Assembly: GCF_037975245.1 (NCBI RefSeq)
Contig: NC_092564.1
Location: forward strand, 21,555,984 to 21,619,983
Length of the DNA stretch: 64,000 nucleotides
DNA from: Apostichopus japonicus
Taxonomy: Eukaryota; Echinodermata; Holothuroidea; Aspidochirotida; Stichopodidae
Direction: 5' to 3'
Shown: positions 33,311-47,705 of the stretch, piece after piece
Layout: each line of letters opens with the position of its first letter
How positions within the stretch are numbered: the first letter of the stretch is position 1
The notes under the pieces: model-generated
What the model was told of the DNA's origin: nothing
What the model saw: only the letters and a program-made list of their open reading frames with translations
The model's database searches: none
Program-made: the position numbers and the translations under genes

Positions 33311-34550
33311 CGGACCAACTTCATATTTGGTTAGCCGGAGTACCGCCTACCCTTTGTTTTCGATACAGGTCAAAGGTCATTTGGGGTCACCAGTTGTCAC
33401 CAGGGGTCACCAGGGGTCACCAGGGGTCAAATTGTAAAAATCTCGTAAACACGATATCTCAGGTGGGTAATGTCGGACCAAATTCACATTTGGGTTGCCG
33501 GAGTACCGCTTACCCTTTGTTTTCGATGCAGGTCAAAGGTCATTTGGGGTCACCGGGGTCAAATTATAAAAATCTCGTAAACACGATATGTCAGGTGGGT
33601 AATGTCGGACCAACTTCATATTTGGTTAGCCGGAGTACCGCTTACCCTTTGTTTTCGATGCAGGTCAAAGGTCATTTGGGGTCACCGGGGTCAAATTATA
33701 AAAATCTCGTAAACACGATATCTCAGGTGGGTTATGTCGGACCAACTTCATATTTGGTTAGCCGGAGTACCGCCTACCCTTTGTTTTCGATACAGGTTAA
33801 AGGTCATTTGGGGTCACCGGGGTCAAATTATAAAAATCTCGTAAAGACGATATGTCATGTGGGTTATGTCGGACCAACTTCATATTTGGTTAGCCGGAGT
33901 ACCGCCTACCCTTTGTTTTCGATACAGGTCAAAGGTCATTTGGGGTCACCGGGGTCAAATTATAAAAATCTCGTAAACACGATATCTCAGGTGGGTTATG
34001 TCGGACCAACTTTATATTTGGTTTGCCGGAGTACCGCCTACCCTTTGTTTTCGATACAGGTCAAAGGTCATTTGGGGTCACCGGGGTCAAATTATAAAAT
34101 CTCGTAAATACGATATGTCAGGTGGGTAATATCGGACCAACTTCATATTTGGTTTGCCGGAGTACCGACTACCGTTTGTTTTCGATACAGGTCAAAGGTC
34201 ATTTGGGGTCACCAGGTTTCAAATTTTAAAAATCTCGTAAACACGATATCTCAGGTGGGTAATGTCGGACCAAATTCATATTAGGTTTTCCGGAGTACCG
34301 CTTACCCTTTGTTTTCGATGCAGGTCAAAGGTCATTTGGGGTCACCGGGGTCAAATTATAAAAATCTCGTAAACACGATATCTCAGGTGGGTAATGTCGG
34401 ACCAACTTCATATTTGGTTAGCCGGAGTACCGCCTACCCTTTCTTTTCGATACAGGTCAAAGGTCATTTGGGGTCACCAGGGGTCACCAGGGTTCACCAG
34501 GGGTCAAATTTTAAAAATCTCGTAAACACGATATCTCAGGTGGGTAATGT

Positions 34551-34910
34551 CGGACCAACTTTATATTTGGTTTGCCGGAGTACCGCCTACCCTTTGTTTT
34601 CGATACAGGTCAAAGGTCATTTGGGGTCACCAGGGGTCACCAGGGGTCACCAGGGGTCACCAGGGGTCACCAGGGGTCACCAGGGGTCACCAGGGGTCAC
34701 CAGGGGTCACCAGGGGTCACCAGGGGTCACCAGGGGTCACCAGGGGTCACAATCGGTCAAATTGTAAAAATCTCGTAAACACGATATTTCAGGTGGGTTA
34801 TGTCGGACCAACTTCATATTTGGTTTTTCGATGCAGGTCAAAGGTCATTTGGGGTCACCGGGGTCAAATTATAAAAATCTCGTAAACACGATATGTCAGG
34901 TGGGTAATGT
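34551..34910 (+). repeat. Capped 12-unit monomer plus 25-bp-deleted monomer
   Basis: Counterpart of 10,943-11,312, with 12 units (34631-34750) plus cap instead of 13 (253-bp monomer). Confidence 0.95.
34623..34746 (+). other. Canonical G-quadruplex motif run, 13 GGGG tracts
   Basis: Same pattern, with 12 ten-base units, in the second domain I copy. Confidence 0.6.
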
Positions 34911-35754
34911 CGGACCAACTTCATATTTGGTTAGCCGGAGTACCGCCTACCCTTTGTTTTCGATACAGGTCAAAGGTCATTTGGGGTCACCAGTTGTCAC
35001 CAGGGGTCACCAGGGGTCACCAGGGGTCAAATTGTAAAAATCTCGTAAACACGATATCTCAGGTGGGTAATGTCGGACCAAATTCACATTTGGGTTGCCG
35101 GAGTACCGCTTACCCTTTGTTTTCGATGCAGGTCAAAGGTCATTTGGGGTCACCGGGGTCAAATTATAAAAATCTCGTAAACACGATATGTCAGGTGGGT
35201 AATGTCGGACCAACTTCATATTTGGTTAGCCGGAGTACCGCTTACCCTTTGTTTTCGATGCAGGTCAAAGGTCATTTGGGGTCACCGGGGTCAAATTATA
35301 AAAATCTCGTAAACACGATATCTCAGGTGGGTTATGTCGGACCAACTTCATATTTGGTTAGCCGGAGTACCGCCTACCCTTTGTTTTCGATACAGGTTAA
35401 AGGTCATTTGGGGTCACCGGGGTCAAATTATAAAAATCTCGTAAATACGATATGTCAGTTGGGTAATGTCGGACCAACTTCATATTTGGTTAGCCGGAGT
35501 ACCGCCTACCCTTTGTTTTCGATACAAGTCAAAGGTCATTTGGGGTCACCAGGGGTCACCAGGGATCACCAGGTGTCAAATTTTAAAAATCTCGTAAAGA
35601 CGATATGTCATGTGGGTTATGTCGGACCAACTTCATATTTGGTTAGCCGGAGTACCGCCTACCCTTTGTTTTCGATACAGGTCGAAGGTCATTTGGGGTC
35701 ACCGGGGTCAAATTATAAAAATCTCGTAAACACGATATCTCAGGTGGGTTATGT

Positions 35755-36034
35755 CGGACCAACTTTATATTTGGTTTGCCGGAGTACCGCCTACCCTTTG
35801 TTTTCGATACAGGTCAAAGGTCATTTGGGGTCACCAGGGGTCACCAGGGGTCACCAGGGGTCACCAGGGGTCACAATCGGTCAAATTGTAAAAATCTCGT
35901 AAACACGATATTTCAGGTGGGTAATGTCGGACCAACTTCATATTTGGTTTTTCGATGCAGGTCAAAGGTCATTTGGGGTCACCGGGGTCAAATTATAAAA
36001 ATCTCGTAAACACGATATTTCAGGTGGGTAATAT
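35755..36034 (+). repeat. Capped 4-unit monomer plus 25-bp-deleted monomer
   Basis: Counterpart of 12,157-12,436 with the same four units. Just after it the array jumps to the series of about 14,950 onwards (through GTAATATCAGACC near 36,030), a deletion of about 425 bp relative to copy 1. Confidence 0.9.
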
Positions 36035-38606
36035 CAGACCAACTTCATATTTGGTTTGCCGGAGTACCGCCTACCCTTTGTTTTCGATACAGGTCAAAGG
36101 TCATTTGGGGTCACCAGGGGTCACCAGGGGTCAAATTTTAAAAATCTCGTAAACACGATATCTCAGGTGGGTAATGTCGGACCAAATTCATAATAGGTTT
36201 TTCGGAGTACCGCTTACCCTTTGTTTTCGATGCAGGTCAAAGGTCATTTGGGGTCACCGGGGTCAAATTATAAAATCTCGTAAATACGATATGTCAGGTG
36301 GGTAATATCGGACCAACTTCATATTTGGTTTTCCGGAGTACCGCCTACCCTTTGTTTTCGATACAGGTCAAAGGTCATTTGGAGTCACCAGGGGTCACCA
36401 GGGGTCACCAGGGTTCACCAGGGGTCAAATTTTAAAAATCTCGTAAACACGATATCTCAGGTGGGTAATGTCGGACCAAATTCATATTTGGTTTTCCGGA
36501 GTACCGCTTACCCTTTGTTTTCGATGCAGGTCAAAGGTCATTTGGGGTCACCAGGGGTCACCAGGGGTCACCAGGGGTCAAATTTTAAAAATCTGGTAAA
36601 CACGATATCTCAGGTGGGTAATGTCGGACCAAATTCACATTTGGTTTGCCGGAGTACCGCTTACCCTTTGTTTTCGATGCAGGTCAAAGGTCATTTTTGG
36701 TCACCGGGGTCAAATTATAAAAATCTCGTAAACACGATATCTCAGGTGGGTTATGTCGGACCAACTTCATATTTGGTTAGCCGGAGTACCGCCTACCCTT
36801 TCTTTTCGATACAGGTCAAAGGTCATTTGGGGTCACCAGGGGTCACCAGGGGTCACCAGGGGTCACCAGAGGTCAAATTTTAAAAATCTCGTAAACACGA
36901 TATCTCAGGTGGGTAATGTCGGACCAACTTCATATTTGGTTAGCCGGATTACCGCCTACCCATTGTTTTCGATACAGGTCAAGGTCATTTGGGGTCACCA
37001 GGGGTCACCAGGGGTCAAATTTTAAAAATCTCGTAAACACGATATCTCAGGTGGGTAATGTCGGACCAACTTCATATTTAGTTAGCCGGATTACCGCCTA
37101 CCCATTGTTTTCGATGCAGGTCAAAGGTCATTTGGGGTCACCGGGGTCAAATTATTAAATCTCGTCAATACGATATGTCAGGTGGGTAATATCGGACCAA
37201 CTTCATATTTGGTTTGCCGGAGTACCGCCTACCCTTTGTTTTCGATACAGGTCAAAGGTCATTTGGGGTCACCAGGGGTCACCAGGGGTCACCAGGGGTC
37301 AAATTTTAAAAATCTCGTAAACACGATATCTCAGGTGGGTAATGTCGGACCAAATTCATAATAGGTTTTCCGGAGTACCGCTTACCCTTTGTTTTCGATG
37401 CAGGTCAAAGGTCATTTGGGGTCACCGGGGTCAAATTATAAAAATCTCGTAAATACGATATGTAAGGTGGGTAATATCGGACCAACTTCATATTTGGTTA
37501 GCCGGAGTACCTCCTACCCTTTGTTTTCGATACAGGTCAAAGGTCATTTGGGGTCACCAGGGGTCACCAGGGGTCACCAGGGTTCACCAGGGGTCAAATT
37601 TTAAAAATCTCGTAAACACGACATCTCAGGTGGGTAATGTCGGACCCAATTCATATTTGGTTTTCCGGAGTACCGCTTACCCTTTGTTTTCGATGCAGGT
37701 CAAAGGTCATTTGGGGTCACCGGGGTCAAATTATAAAAATCTCGTAAATACGATATGTCAGGTGGGTAATGTCGGACCAACTTCATATTTGGTTAGCCGG
37801 AGTACCGCCTACCCTTTGTTTTCGATACAGGTCAAAGGTCATTTGGGGTCACCAGGGGTCACCAGGGGTCAAATTGTAAAAATCTCGTAAACACGATATC
37901 TCAGGTGGGTAATGTCGGACCAAATTCATATTTGGTTTACCGGAGTACCGCTTACCCTTTGTTTTCGATGCAGGTCAAAGGTCATTTGTTGTCACCGGGG
38001 TCAAATTATAAAAATCTCGTAAACACGATATCTCAGGTGGGTAATGTCGGACCAACTTCATATTTGGTTAGCCGGAGTACCGCCTACCCTTTGTTTTCGA
38101 TACAGGTCAAAGGTCATTTGGGGTCACCAGGGGTCACCAGGGGTCACCAGGGGTCAAATTGTAAAAATCTCGTAAACACGATATCTCAGGTGGGTAATGT
38201 CGGACCAAATTCATATTTGGTTTGCCGGAGTACCGCCTACCCTTTGTTTTCGATACAGGCAAAGGTCATTTCGGGTCACCGGGGTCAAATTATAAAAATC
38301 TCGTAAATACGATATGTCAGGTGGGTAATGTCGGACCAACTTCATATTTGGTTAGCCGGAGTACCGCCTACCCTTTGTTTTCGATACAGGTCAAAGGTCA
38401 TTTGGGGTCACCAGGGGTCACCAGGGGTCAAATTTTAAAAATCTCGTAAACACGATATCTCAGGTGGGTAATGTCGGACCAAATTCATATTTGGTTTTCC
38501 GGAGTACCGCTTACCCTTTGTTTTCGATGCAGGTCAAAGGTCATTTGGGGTCACCGGGGTCAAATTATGAAAATCTCGTAAACACGATATCTCAGGTGGG
38601 TAATGT

Positions 38607-40476
38607 CGGACCAACTTCATATTTGGTTAGCCGGAGTACCGCCTACCCTTTGTTTTCGATACAGGTCAAAGGTCATTTGGGGTCACCAGGGGTCAAATTA
38701 TAAAAATCTCGTAAACACGATATGTCAGGTGGGTAATGTCAGACCAACTTCATATTTGGTTAGCCGGAGTACCGCCTACCCTTTGTTTTCGATACAGGTC
38801 AAAGGTCATTTGGGGTCACCAGGGGTCACCAGGGGTCAAATTTTAAAAATCTCGTAAACACGATATCTCAGGTGGGTAATGTCGGACCAAATTCATATTT
38901 GGTTTAACGGAGTACCGCCTACCCTTTGTTTTCGATACAGGTCAAAGGTCATTTGTGGTCACCGGGGTCAAATTATAAAAATCTCGTAAATACGATATGT
39001 CAGGTGGGTAATGTCGGACCAACTTCATATTTGGTTAGCCGGAGTACCGCCTACCCTTTGTTTTCGATACAGGTCAAAGGTCAATTGGGGTCACCAGGGG
39101 TCACCAGGGGTCACCAGGGGTCACCAGGGGTCACCAGGGGTCAAATTGTAAAAATCTCGTAAACACGATATCTCAGGTGGGTAATGTCGGACCAAATTCA
39201 TATTTGGTTTGCCGGAGTACCGCCTACCCTTTGTTTTCGATACAGGTCAAAGGTCATTTGGGGTCACCGGGGTCAAATTATAAAAATCTCGTAAATACGA
39301 TATGTCAGGTGGGTAATGTCGGACCAACTTCATATTTGGTTAGCCGGAGTACCGCCTACCCTTTGTTTTCGATACAGGTCAAAGGTCATTTGGGGTCACC
39401 AGGGGTCACCAGGGGTCACCAGGGGTCACCAGGGGTCAAATTTTAAAAATCTCGTAAATACGATATGTCAGGTGGGTAATGTCGGACCAACTTCATATTT
39501 GGTTTGCCGGAGTACCGCCTACCCTTTGTTTTCGATACAGGTCAAAGGTCATTTGGGGTCACCAGGGGTCACCAGGGGTCACCAGGGGTCAAATTTTAAA
39601 AATCTCGTAAACACGATATCTCAGGTGGGTAATGTCGGACCAAATTCACATTTGGTTTTCCGGAGTACCGCTTACCCTTTGTTTTCGATGCAGGTCAAAG
39701 GTCATTTGGGGTCACCGGGGTCAAATTATGAAAATCTCGTAAACACGATATCTCAGGTGGGTAATGTCGGACCAACTTCATATTTGGTTAGCCGGAGTAC
39801 CGCCTACCCTTTGTTTTCGATACAGGTCAAAGGTCATTTGGGGTCACCAGGGGTCACCAGGGGTCACCAGGGGTCACCAGGGGTCAAATTTTAAAAATCT
39901 CGTAAACACGATATCTCAGGTGGGTAATGTCGGACCAAATTCATATTTGGTTTGCCGGAGTACCGCCTACCCTTTGTTTTCGATACAGGTCAAAGGTCAT
40001 TTGTGGTCACCGGGGTCAAATTATAAAAATCTCGTAAATAAATGTCAGGTGGGTAATGTCGGACCAACTTCATATTTGGTTAGCCGGAGTACCGCCTACC
40101 CTTTGTTTTCGATACAGGTCAAAGGTCATTTGGGGTCACCAGGGGTCACCAGGGGTCACCAGGGGTCAAATTTTAAAAATCTCGTAAACACGATATCTCA
40201 GGTGGGTAATTTCGGACCAAATTCATATTTGGTTTTCCGGAGTACCGCTTACCCTTTGTTTTCGATGCAGGTCAAAGGTCATTTGGGGTCACCGGGATCT
40301 AATTGTAAAAATCTCGTAAACACGATATCTCAGGTGGGTAATGTCGGACCAACTTCATATTTGGTTAGCCGGAGTACCGCCTACCCTTTGTTTTCGATAC
40401 AGGTCAAAGGTCATTTGGGGTCACCAGGGTCAAATTATAAAAATCTCGTAAACACTATATGTCAGGTGGGTAATGT
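38607..40476 (+). repeat. 1,870-bp tandem duplication, copy a
   Basis: Contains AGACCAACTTC, two TTTAACGGAG-type monomers, a five-unit run, and the hairpin-breaking GTAAATAAATGTC variant. The whole set is repeated from 40,477. The first domain II copy has a single version (17,669-19,5xx), so this duplication is specific to the second copy. Confidence 0.9.
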
Positions 40477-42336
40477 CGGACCAACTTCATATTTGCTTAG
40501 CCGGAGTACCGCCTACCCTTTGTTTTCGATACAGGTCAAAGGTCATTTGGGGTCACCAGGGGTCAAATTATAAAAATCTCGTAAACACGATCTGTCAGGT
40601 GGGTAATGTCAGACCAACTTCATATTTGGTTAGCCGGAGTACCGCCTACCCTTTGTTTTCGATACAGGTCAAAGGTCATTTGGGGTCACCAGGGGTCACC
40701 AGGGGTCAAATTTTAAAAATCTCGTAAACACGATATCTCAGGTGGGTAATGTCGGACCAAATTCATATTTGGTTTAACGGAGTACCGCCTACCCTTTGTT
40801 TTCGATACAGGTCAAAGGTCATTTGTGGTCACCGGGGTCAAATTATAAAAATCTCGTAAATACGATATGTCAGGTGGGTAATGTCGGACCAACTTCATAT
40901 TTGGTTAGCCGGAGTACCGCCAACCCTTTGTTTTCGATACAGGTCAAAGGTCATTTGGGGTCATTAGGGGTCACCAGGGGTCACCAGGGGTCACCAGGGG
41001 TCAAATTGTAAAAATCTCGTAAACACGATATCTCAGGTGGGTAATGTCGGACCAAATTCATATTTGGTTTGCCGGAGTACCGCCTACCCTTTGTTTTCGA
41101 TACAGGTCAAAGGTCATTTGGGGTCACCGGGGTCAAATTATAAAAATCTCGTAAATACGATATGTCAGGTGGGTAATGTCGGACCAACTTCATATTTGGT
41201 TAGCCGGAGTACCGCCTACCCTTTGTTTTCGATACAGGTCAAAGGTCATTTGGGGTCACCAGGGGTCACCAGGGGTCACCAGGGGTCACCAGGGGTCAAA
41301 TTTTAAAAATCTCGTAAATACGATATGTCAGGTGGGTAATGTCGGACCAACTTCATATTTGGTTTGCCGGAGTACCGCCTACCCTTTGTTTTCGATACAG
41401 GTCAAAGGTCATTTGGGGTCACCAGGGGTCACCAGGGGTCACCAGGGGTCAAATTTTAAAAATCTCGTAAACACGATATCTCAGGTGGGTAATGTCGGAC
41501 CAAATTCATATTTGGTTTTCCGGAGTACCGCTTACCCTTTGTTTTCGATGCAGGTCAAAGGTCATTTGGGGTCACCGGGGTCAAATTATGAAAATCTCGT
41601 AAACACGATATCTCAGGTGGGTAATGTCGGACCAACTTCATATTTGGTTAGCCGGAGTACCGCCTACCCTTTGTTTTCGATACAGGTCAAAGGTCATTTG
41701 GGGTCACCAGGGGTCACCAGGGGTCACCAGGGGTCACCAGGGGTCAAATTTTAAAAATCTCGTAAACACGATATCTCAGGTGGGTAATGTCGGACCAAAT
41801 TCATATTTGGTTTGCCGGAGTACCGCCTACCCTTTGTTTTCGATACAGGTCAAAGGTCATTTGTGGTCACCGGGGTCAAATTATAAAAATCTCGTAAATA
41901 AATGTCAGGTGGGTAATGTCGGACCAACTTCATATTTGGTTAGCCGGAGTACCGCCTACCCTTTGTTTTCGATACAGGTCAAAGGTCATTTGGGGTCACC
42001 AGGGGTCACCAGGGGTCACCAGGGGTCAAATTTTAAAAATCTCGTAAACACGATATCTCAGGTGGGTAATTTCGGACCAAATTCATATTTGGTTTTCCGG
42101 AGTACCGCTTACCCTTTGTTTTCGATGCAGGTCAAAGGTCATTTGGGGTCACCGGGATCTAATTGTAAAAATCTCGTAAACACGATATCTCAGGTGGGTA
42201 ATGTCGGACCAACTTCATATTTGGTTAGCCGGAGTACCGCCTACCCTTTGTTTTCGATACAGGTCAAAGGTCATTTGGGGTCACCAGGGTCAAATTATAA
42301 AAATCTCGTAAACACTATATGTCAGGTGGGTAATGT
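40477..42336 (+). repeat. 1,860-bp tandem duplication, copy b
   Basis: Same as 38,607-40,476 but with four instead of five ten-base units near 40,960, one of them changed to GGTCATTAGG. The junction lies in the monomer at 40,477, which begins as the TTGCTTAGCC type and continues as the type found at 38,607. It also has a private CACGATCTGTC. Confidence 0.9.
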
Positions 42337-42489
42337 CGGACCAACTTCATATTTGCTTAGCCGGAGTACCGCCAACCCTTTGTTTTCGATACAGGTCAAA
42401 GGTCATTTGGGGTCACCAGGGGTCACCAGGGGTCACCAAGGGTCAAATTGTAAAAATCTCGTAAACACGATATTTCAGGTGGGTAATGT

Positions 42490-42798
42490 CGGACCAACTT
42501 CATATTTGGTTTTCGATGCAGGTCAAAGGTCATTTGGGGTCACCGGGGTCAAATTATAAAAATCTCGTAAACACGATATGTCAGGTGGGTAATGTCGGAC
42601 CAACTTCATATTTGGTTAGCCGGAGTACCGCCAACCCTTTGTTTTCGATACAGGTCAAAGGTCATTTGGGGTCACCAGGGGTCACCAGGGGTCACCAGGG
42701 GTCACCAGGGGTCACCAGGGGTCACCAGGGGTCACCAGGGGTCACCAGGGGTCAAATTTTAAAAATCTCGTAAACACGATATCTCAGGTGGGTAATGT
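42490..42798 (+). repeat. 26-bp-deleted monomer plus 8-unit run
   Basis: Copy in the second domain II, with eight uncapped units (42671-42750). It opens the 5,216-bp repeat. Confidence 0.95.
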
Positions 42799-45700
42799 CG
42801 GACCAAATTCATATTTGGTTTACCGGAGTACCGCTTACCCTTTGTTTTCGATGCAGGTCAAAGGTCATTTGGGGTCACCAGGGGTCACCAGGGGTCAAAT
42901 TGTAAAAATCTCGTAAACACGATATCTCAGGTGGGTAATGTCGGACCAACTTCATATTTGGTTTGCCGGAGTACCGCCTAAACTTTGTTTTCGACGCAAG
43001 TCAAAGGTCATTTGGGGTCATCAGGGGTCACCAGGGGTCAAATTGTAAAAATCTCGTAAACACGATATCTCAGGTGGGTAATGTCGGACCAAATTCATAT
43101 TTGGTTTACCGGAGTACCGCTTACCCTTTGTTTTCGATGCAGGTCAAAGGTCATTTGGGGTCACCAGGGGTCAAATTGTAAAAATCTCGTAAACACGATA
43201 TCTCAGGTGGGTAATGTCGGACCAACTTCATATTTGGTTTGCCGGAGTACCGCTTACCCTTTGTTTTCGATGCAGGTCAAAGGTCATTTGGGGTCACCAG
43301 GGGTCAAATTGTAAAAATCTCGTAAACACGATATCTCAGGTGGGTAATGTCGGACCAACTTCATATTTGGTTAGCCGGAGTACCGCTTACCCTTTGTTTT
43401 CGATGCAGGTCAAACGTCATTTGGGGTCACCGGGGTCAAATTATGAAAATCTCGTAAACACGATATCTCACGTGGGTAATGTCGGACCAACTTCATATTT
43501 GGTTAGCCGGAATACCGCCTACCCTTTGTTTTCGATACAGGTCAAAGGTCATTTGGGGTCACCAGGGGTCACCAGGGGTCACCAGGGGTCAAATTTTAAA
43601 AATCTCGTAAACACGATATCTCAGGTGGGTAATGTCGGACCAAATTCATATTTGGTTTACCGGAGTACCGCACACCCTTTGTTTTCGATGCAGGTCAAAG
43701 GTCATTTGTTGTCACCGGGGTCAATTTATAAAAATCTCGTAAACACGATATGTCAGGTGGGTAATGTCGGACCAACTTCATATTTGGTTAGCCGGAGTAC
43801 CGCCTACCCTTTGTTTTCGATACAGGTCAAAGGTCATTTGGGGTCACCAGGGGTCACCAGGGGTCACCAGGGGTCAAATTGTGAAAATCTCGTAAACACG
43901 ATATCTCAGGTGGGTAATGTCGGACCAAATTCATATTTGGTTTGCCGGAGTACCGCCTACCCTTTGTTTTCGATACAGGTCAAAGGTCATTTGGGGTCAC
44001 CGGGGTCAAATTATAAAAATCTCGTAAATACGATGTGTCAGGTGGGTAATGTCGGACCAACTTCATATTTGGTTAGCCGGAGTACCGCCTACCCTTTGTT
44101 TTCGATACAGGTCAAAGGTCATTTGGGGTCACCAGGGGTCACCAGGGGTCACCAGGGGTCAAATTTTAAAAATCTCGTAAACACGATATCTCAGGTGGGT
44201 AATGTCGGACCAAATTCATATTTGGTTTTCCGGAGTACCGCTTACCCTTTGTTTTCGATGCAGGTCAAAGGTCATTTGGGGTCACCGGGGTCAAATTATG
44301 AAAATCTCGTAAACACGATATCTCAGGTGGGTAATGTCGGACCAACTTCATATTTGGTTAGCCGGAGTACCGCCTACCCTTTGTTTTCGATACAGGTCAA
44401 AGGTCATTTGGGGTCAGCGGGGTCAAATTATAAAAATCTCGTAAACACGATATGTCAGGTGGGTAATGTCCGACCAACTTCATATTTGGTTAGCCGGATT
44501 ACCGCCTACCCTTTGTTTTCGATACAGGTCAAAGGTCATTTGGGGTCACCAGGGGTCACCAGGGGTCACCAGGGGTCAAATTTTAAAAATCTCGTAAATA
44601 CGATATGTCAGGTGGGTAATGTCGGACCAACTTCATATTTGGTTAGCCGGAGTACCGCCTACCCTTTGTTTTCGATACAGGTCAAAGGTCATTTGGGGTC
44701 ACCAGGGGTCACCAGGGGTCACCAGGGGTCAAATTTTAAAAATCTCGTAAACACGATATCTCAGGTTGGTAATGTCGGACCAAATTCATATTTGGTTTTC
44801 CGGAGTACCGCTTACCCTTTGTTTTCGATGCAGGTCAAAGGTCATTTGGGGTCACCGGGGTCAAATTATGAAAATCTCGTAAACACGATATCTCAGGTGG
44901 GTAATGTCGGACCAACTTCATATTTGGTTAGCCGGAGTACCGCCTACCCTTTGTTTTCGATACAGGTCAAAGGTCATTTGGGGTCACCGGGGTCAAATTA
45001 TAAAAATCTCGTAAACACGATATGTCAGGTGGGTAATGTCGGACCAACTTCATATTTGGTTAGCCGGAGTACCGCCTACCCTTTGTTTTCGATACAGGTC
45101 AAAGGTCATTTGGGGTCACCAGGGGTCACCAGGGGTCACCAGGGGTCAAATTTTAAAAATCTCGTAAACACGATATCTCAGGTGGGTAATGTCGGACCAA
45201 ATTCATATTTGGTTTAACGGAGTACCGCCTACCCTTTGTTTTCGATACAGGTCAAAGGTCATTTGTGGTCACCGGGGTCAAATTATACAAATCTCGTAAA
45301 TACGATATGTCAGGTGGGTAATGTCGGACCAACTTCATATTTGGTTAGCCGGAGTACCGCCTACCCTTTGTTTTCGATACAGGTCAAAGGTCATTTGGGG
45401 TCACCAGGGGTCACCAGGGGTCACCAGGGGTCACCAGGGGTCAAATTTTAAAAATCTCGTAAACACGATATCTCAGGTGGGTAATGTCGGACCAAATTCA
45501 TATTTGGTTTTCCGGAGTACCGCTTACCCTTTGTTTTCGATGCAGGTCAAAGGTCATTTGGGGTCACCGGGGTCAAATTATGAAAATCTCGTAAACACGA
45601 TATCTCAGGTGGGTAATGTCGGACCAACTTCATATTTGGTTAGCCGGAGTACCGCTTACCCTTTGTTTTCGATACAGGTCAAAGGTCATTTGGGGTCACC

Positions 45701-47705
45701 GGGGTCAAATTATAAAAATCTCGTAAACACGATATGTCAGGTGGGTAATGTCGGACCAACTTCATATTTGGTTAGCCGGAGTACCGCCTACCCTTTGTTT
45801 TCGATACAGGTCAAAGGTCATTTGGGGTCACCAGGGGTCAAATTGTAAAAATCTCGTAAACACGATATCTCAGGTGGGTAATGTCGGACCAACTTCATAT
45901 TTGGTTAGCCGGAGTACCGCTTACCCTTTGTTTTCGATGCAGGTCAAACGTCATTTGGGGTCACCGGGGTCAAATTATGAAAATCTCGTAAACACGATAT
46001 CTCAGGTGGGTAATGTCGGACCAACTTCATATTTGGTTAGCCGGAATACCGCCTACCCTTTGTTTTCGATACAGGTCAAAGGTCATTTGGGGTCACCGGG
46101 GTCAAATTATAAAAATCTCGTAAACACGATATGTCAGGTGGGTAATGTCGGACCAACTTCATATTTGGTTAGCCGGAGTACCGCCTACCCTTTGTTTTCG
46201 ATACAGGTCAAAGGTCATTTGGGGTCACCAGGGGTCACCAGGGGTCACCAGGGGTCAAATTTTAAAAATCTCGTAAACACGATATCTCAGGTGGGTAATG
46301 TCGGACCAAATTCATATTTGGTTTACCGGAGTACCGCACACCCTTTGTTTTCGATGCAGGTCAAAGGTCATTTGTTGTCACCGGGGTCAATTTATAAAAA
46401 TCTCGTAAACACGATATGTCAGGTGGGTAATGTCGGACCAACTTCATATTTGGTTAGCCGGAGTACCGCCTACCCTTTGTTTTCGATACAGGTCAAAGGT
46501 CATTTGGGGTCACCAGGGGTCACCAGGGGTCACCAGGGGTCAAATTGTAAAAATCTCGTAAACACGATATCTCAGGTGGGTAATGTCGGACCAAATTCAT
46601 ATTTGGTTTGCCGGAGTACCGCCTACCCTTTGTTTTCGATACAGGTCAAAGGTCATTTCGGGTCACCGGGGTCAAATTATAAAAATCTCGTAAATACGAT
46701 ATGTCAGGTGGGTAATGGCGGACCAACTTCATATTTGGTTAGCCGGAGTACCGCCTACCCTTTGTTTTCGATACAGGTCAAAGGTCATTTGGGGTCACCA
46801 GGGGTCACCAGGGGTCACCAGGGGTCAAATTTTAAAAATCTCGTAAACACGATATCTCAGGTGGGTAATGTCGGACCAAATTCATATTTGGTTTTCCGGA
46901 GTACCGCTTACCCTTTGTTTTCGATGCAGGTCAAAGGTCATTTGGGGTCACCGGGGTCAAATTATGAAAATCTCGTAAACACGATATCTCAGGTGGGTTA
47001 TGTCGGACCAACTTCATATTTGGTTAGCCGGAGTACCGCCTACCCTTTGTTTTCGATACAGGTCAAAGGTCATTTGGGGTCAGCGGGGTCAAATTATAAA
47101 AATCTCGTAAACACGATATGTCAGGTGGGTAATGTCGGACCAACTTCATATTTGGTTAGCCGGAGTACCGCCTACCCTTTGTTTTCGATACAGGTCAAAG
47201 GTCATTTGGGGTCACCAGGGGTCACCAGGGGTCACCAGGGGTCAAATTTTAAAAATCTCGTAAACACGATATCTCAGGTGGGTAATTTCGGACCAAATTC
47301 ATATTTGGTTTTCCGGAGTACCGCTTACCCTTTGTTTTCGATGCAGGTCAAAGGTCATTTGGGGTCACCGGGATCTAATTGTAAAAATCTCGTAAACACG
47401 ATATCTCAGGTGGGTAATGTCGGACCAACTTCATATTTGGTTAGCCGGAGTACCGCCTACCCTTTGTTTTCGATACAGGTCAAAGGTCATTTGGGGTCAC
47501 CAGGGTCAAATTATAAAAATCTCGTAAACACTATATGTCAGGTGGGTAATGTCGGACCAACTTCATATTTGCTTAGCCGGAGTACCGCCAACCCTTTGTT
47601 TTCGATACAGGTCAAAGGTCATTTGGGGTCACCAGGGGTCACCAGGGGTCACCAAGGGTCAAATTGTAAAAATCTCGTAAACACGATATTTCAGGTGGGT
47701 AATGT
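42490..47705 (+). repeat. Large domain II repeat, 5,216 bp
   Basis: Runs from one 26-bp-deleted phase-marker monomer to the next. The order inside is: eight-unit run, AAACTTTGTTTTCGACGC monomer, AAACGTCA monomer, ACCGCACACC, GGTCAGCGGGG, TTTAACGGAG, then a second AAACGTCA series, GGGATCTAATTG and CTATATGTC. Compared with the first domain II copy it lacks one 132-bp monomer near 43,540. Confidence 0.75.

Larger units (their letters stand above)
27925..37640 (+). repeat. Array domain I, second copy
   Basis: From 27,925 the domain I markers return in the same order as in the first copy. Aligned offsets are 25,341 bp around 3,868 to 29,209, 25,321 bp around 5,077 to 30,398, 23,598 bp around 11,309 to 34,907 and 21,081 bp around 15,380 to 36,461. 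The falling offset shows that whole HOR units present in copy 1 are missing here (including one unit of the 2.08-kb tandem pair and about 425 bp near 36,010-36,040). Confidence 0.8.
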
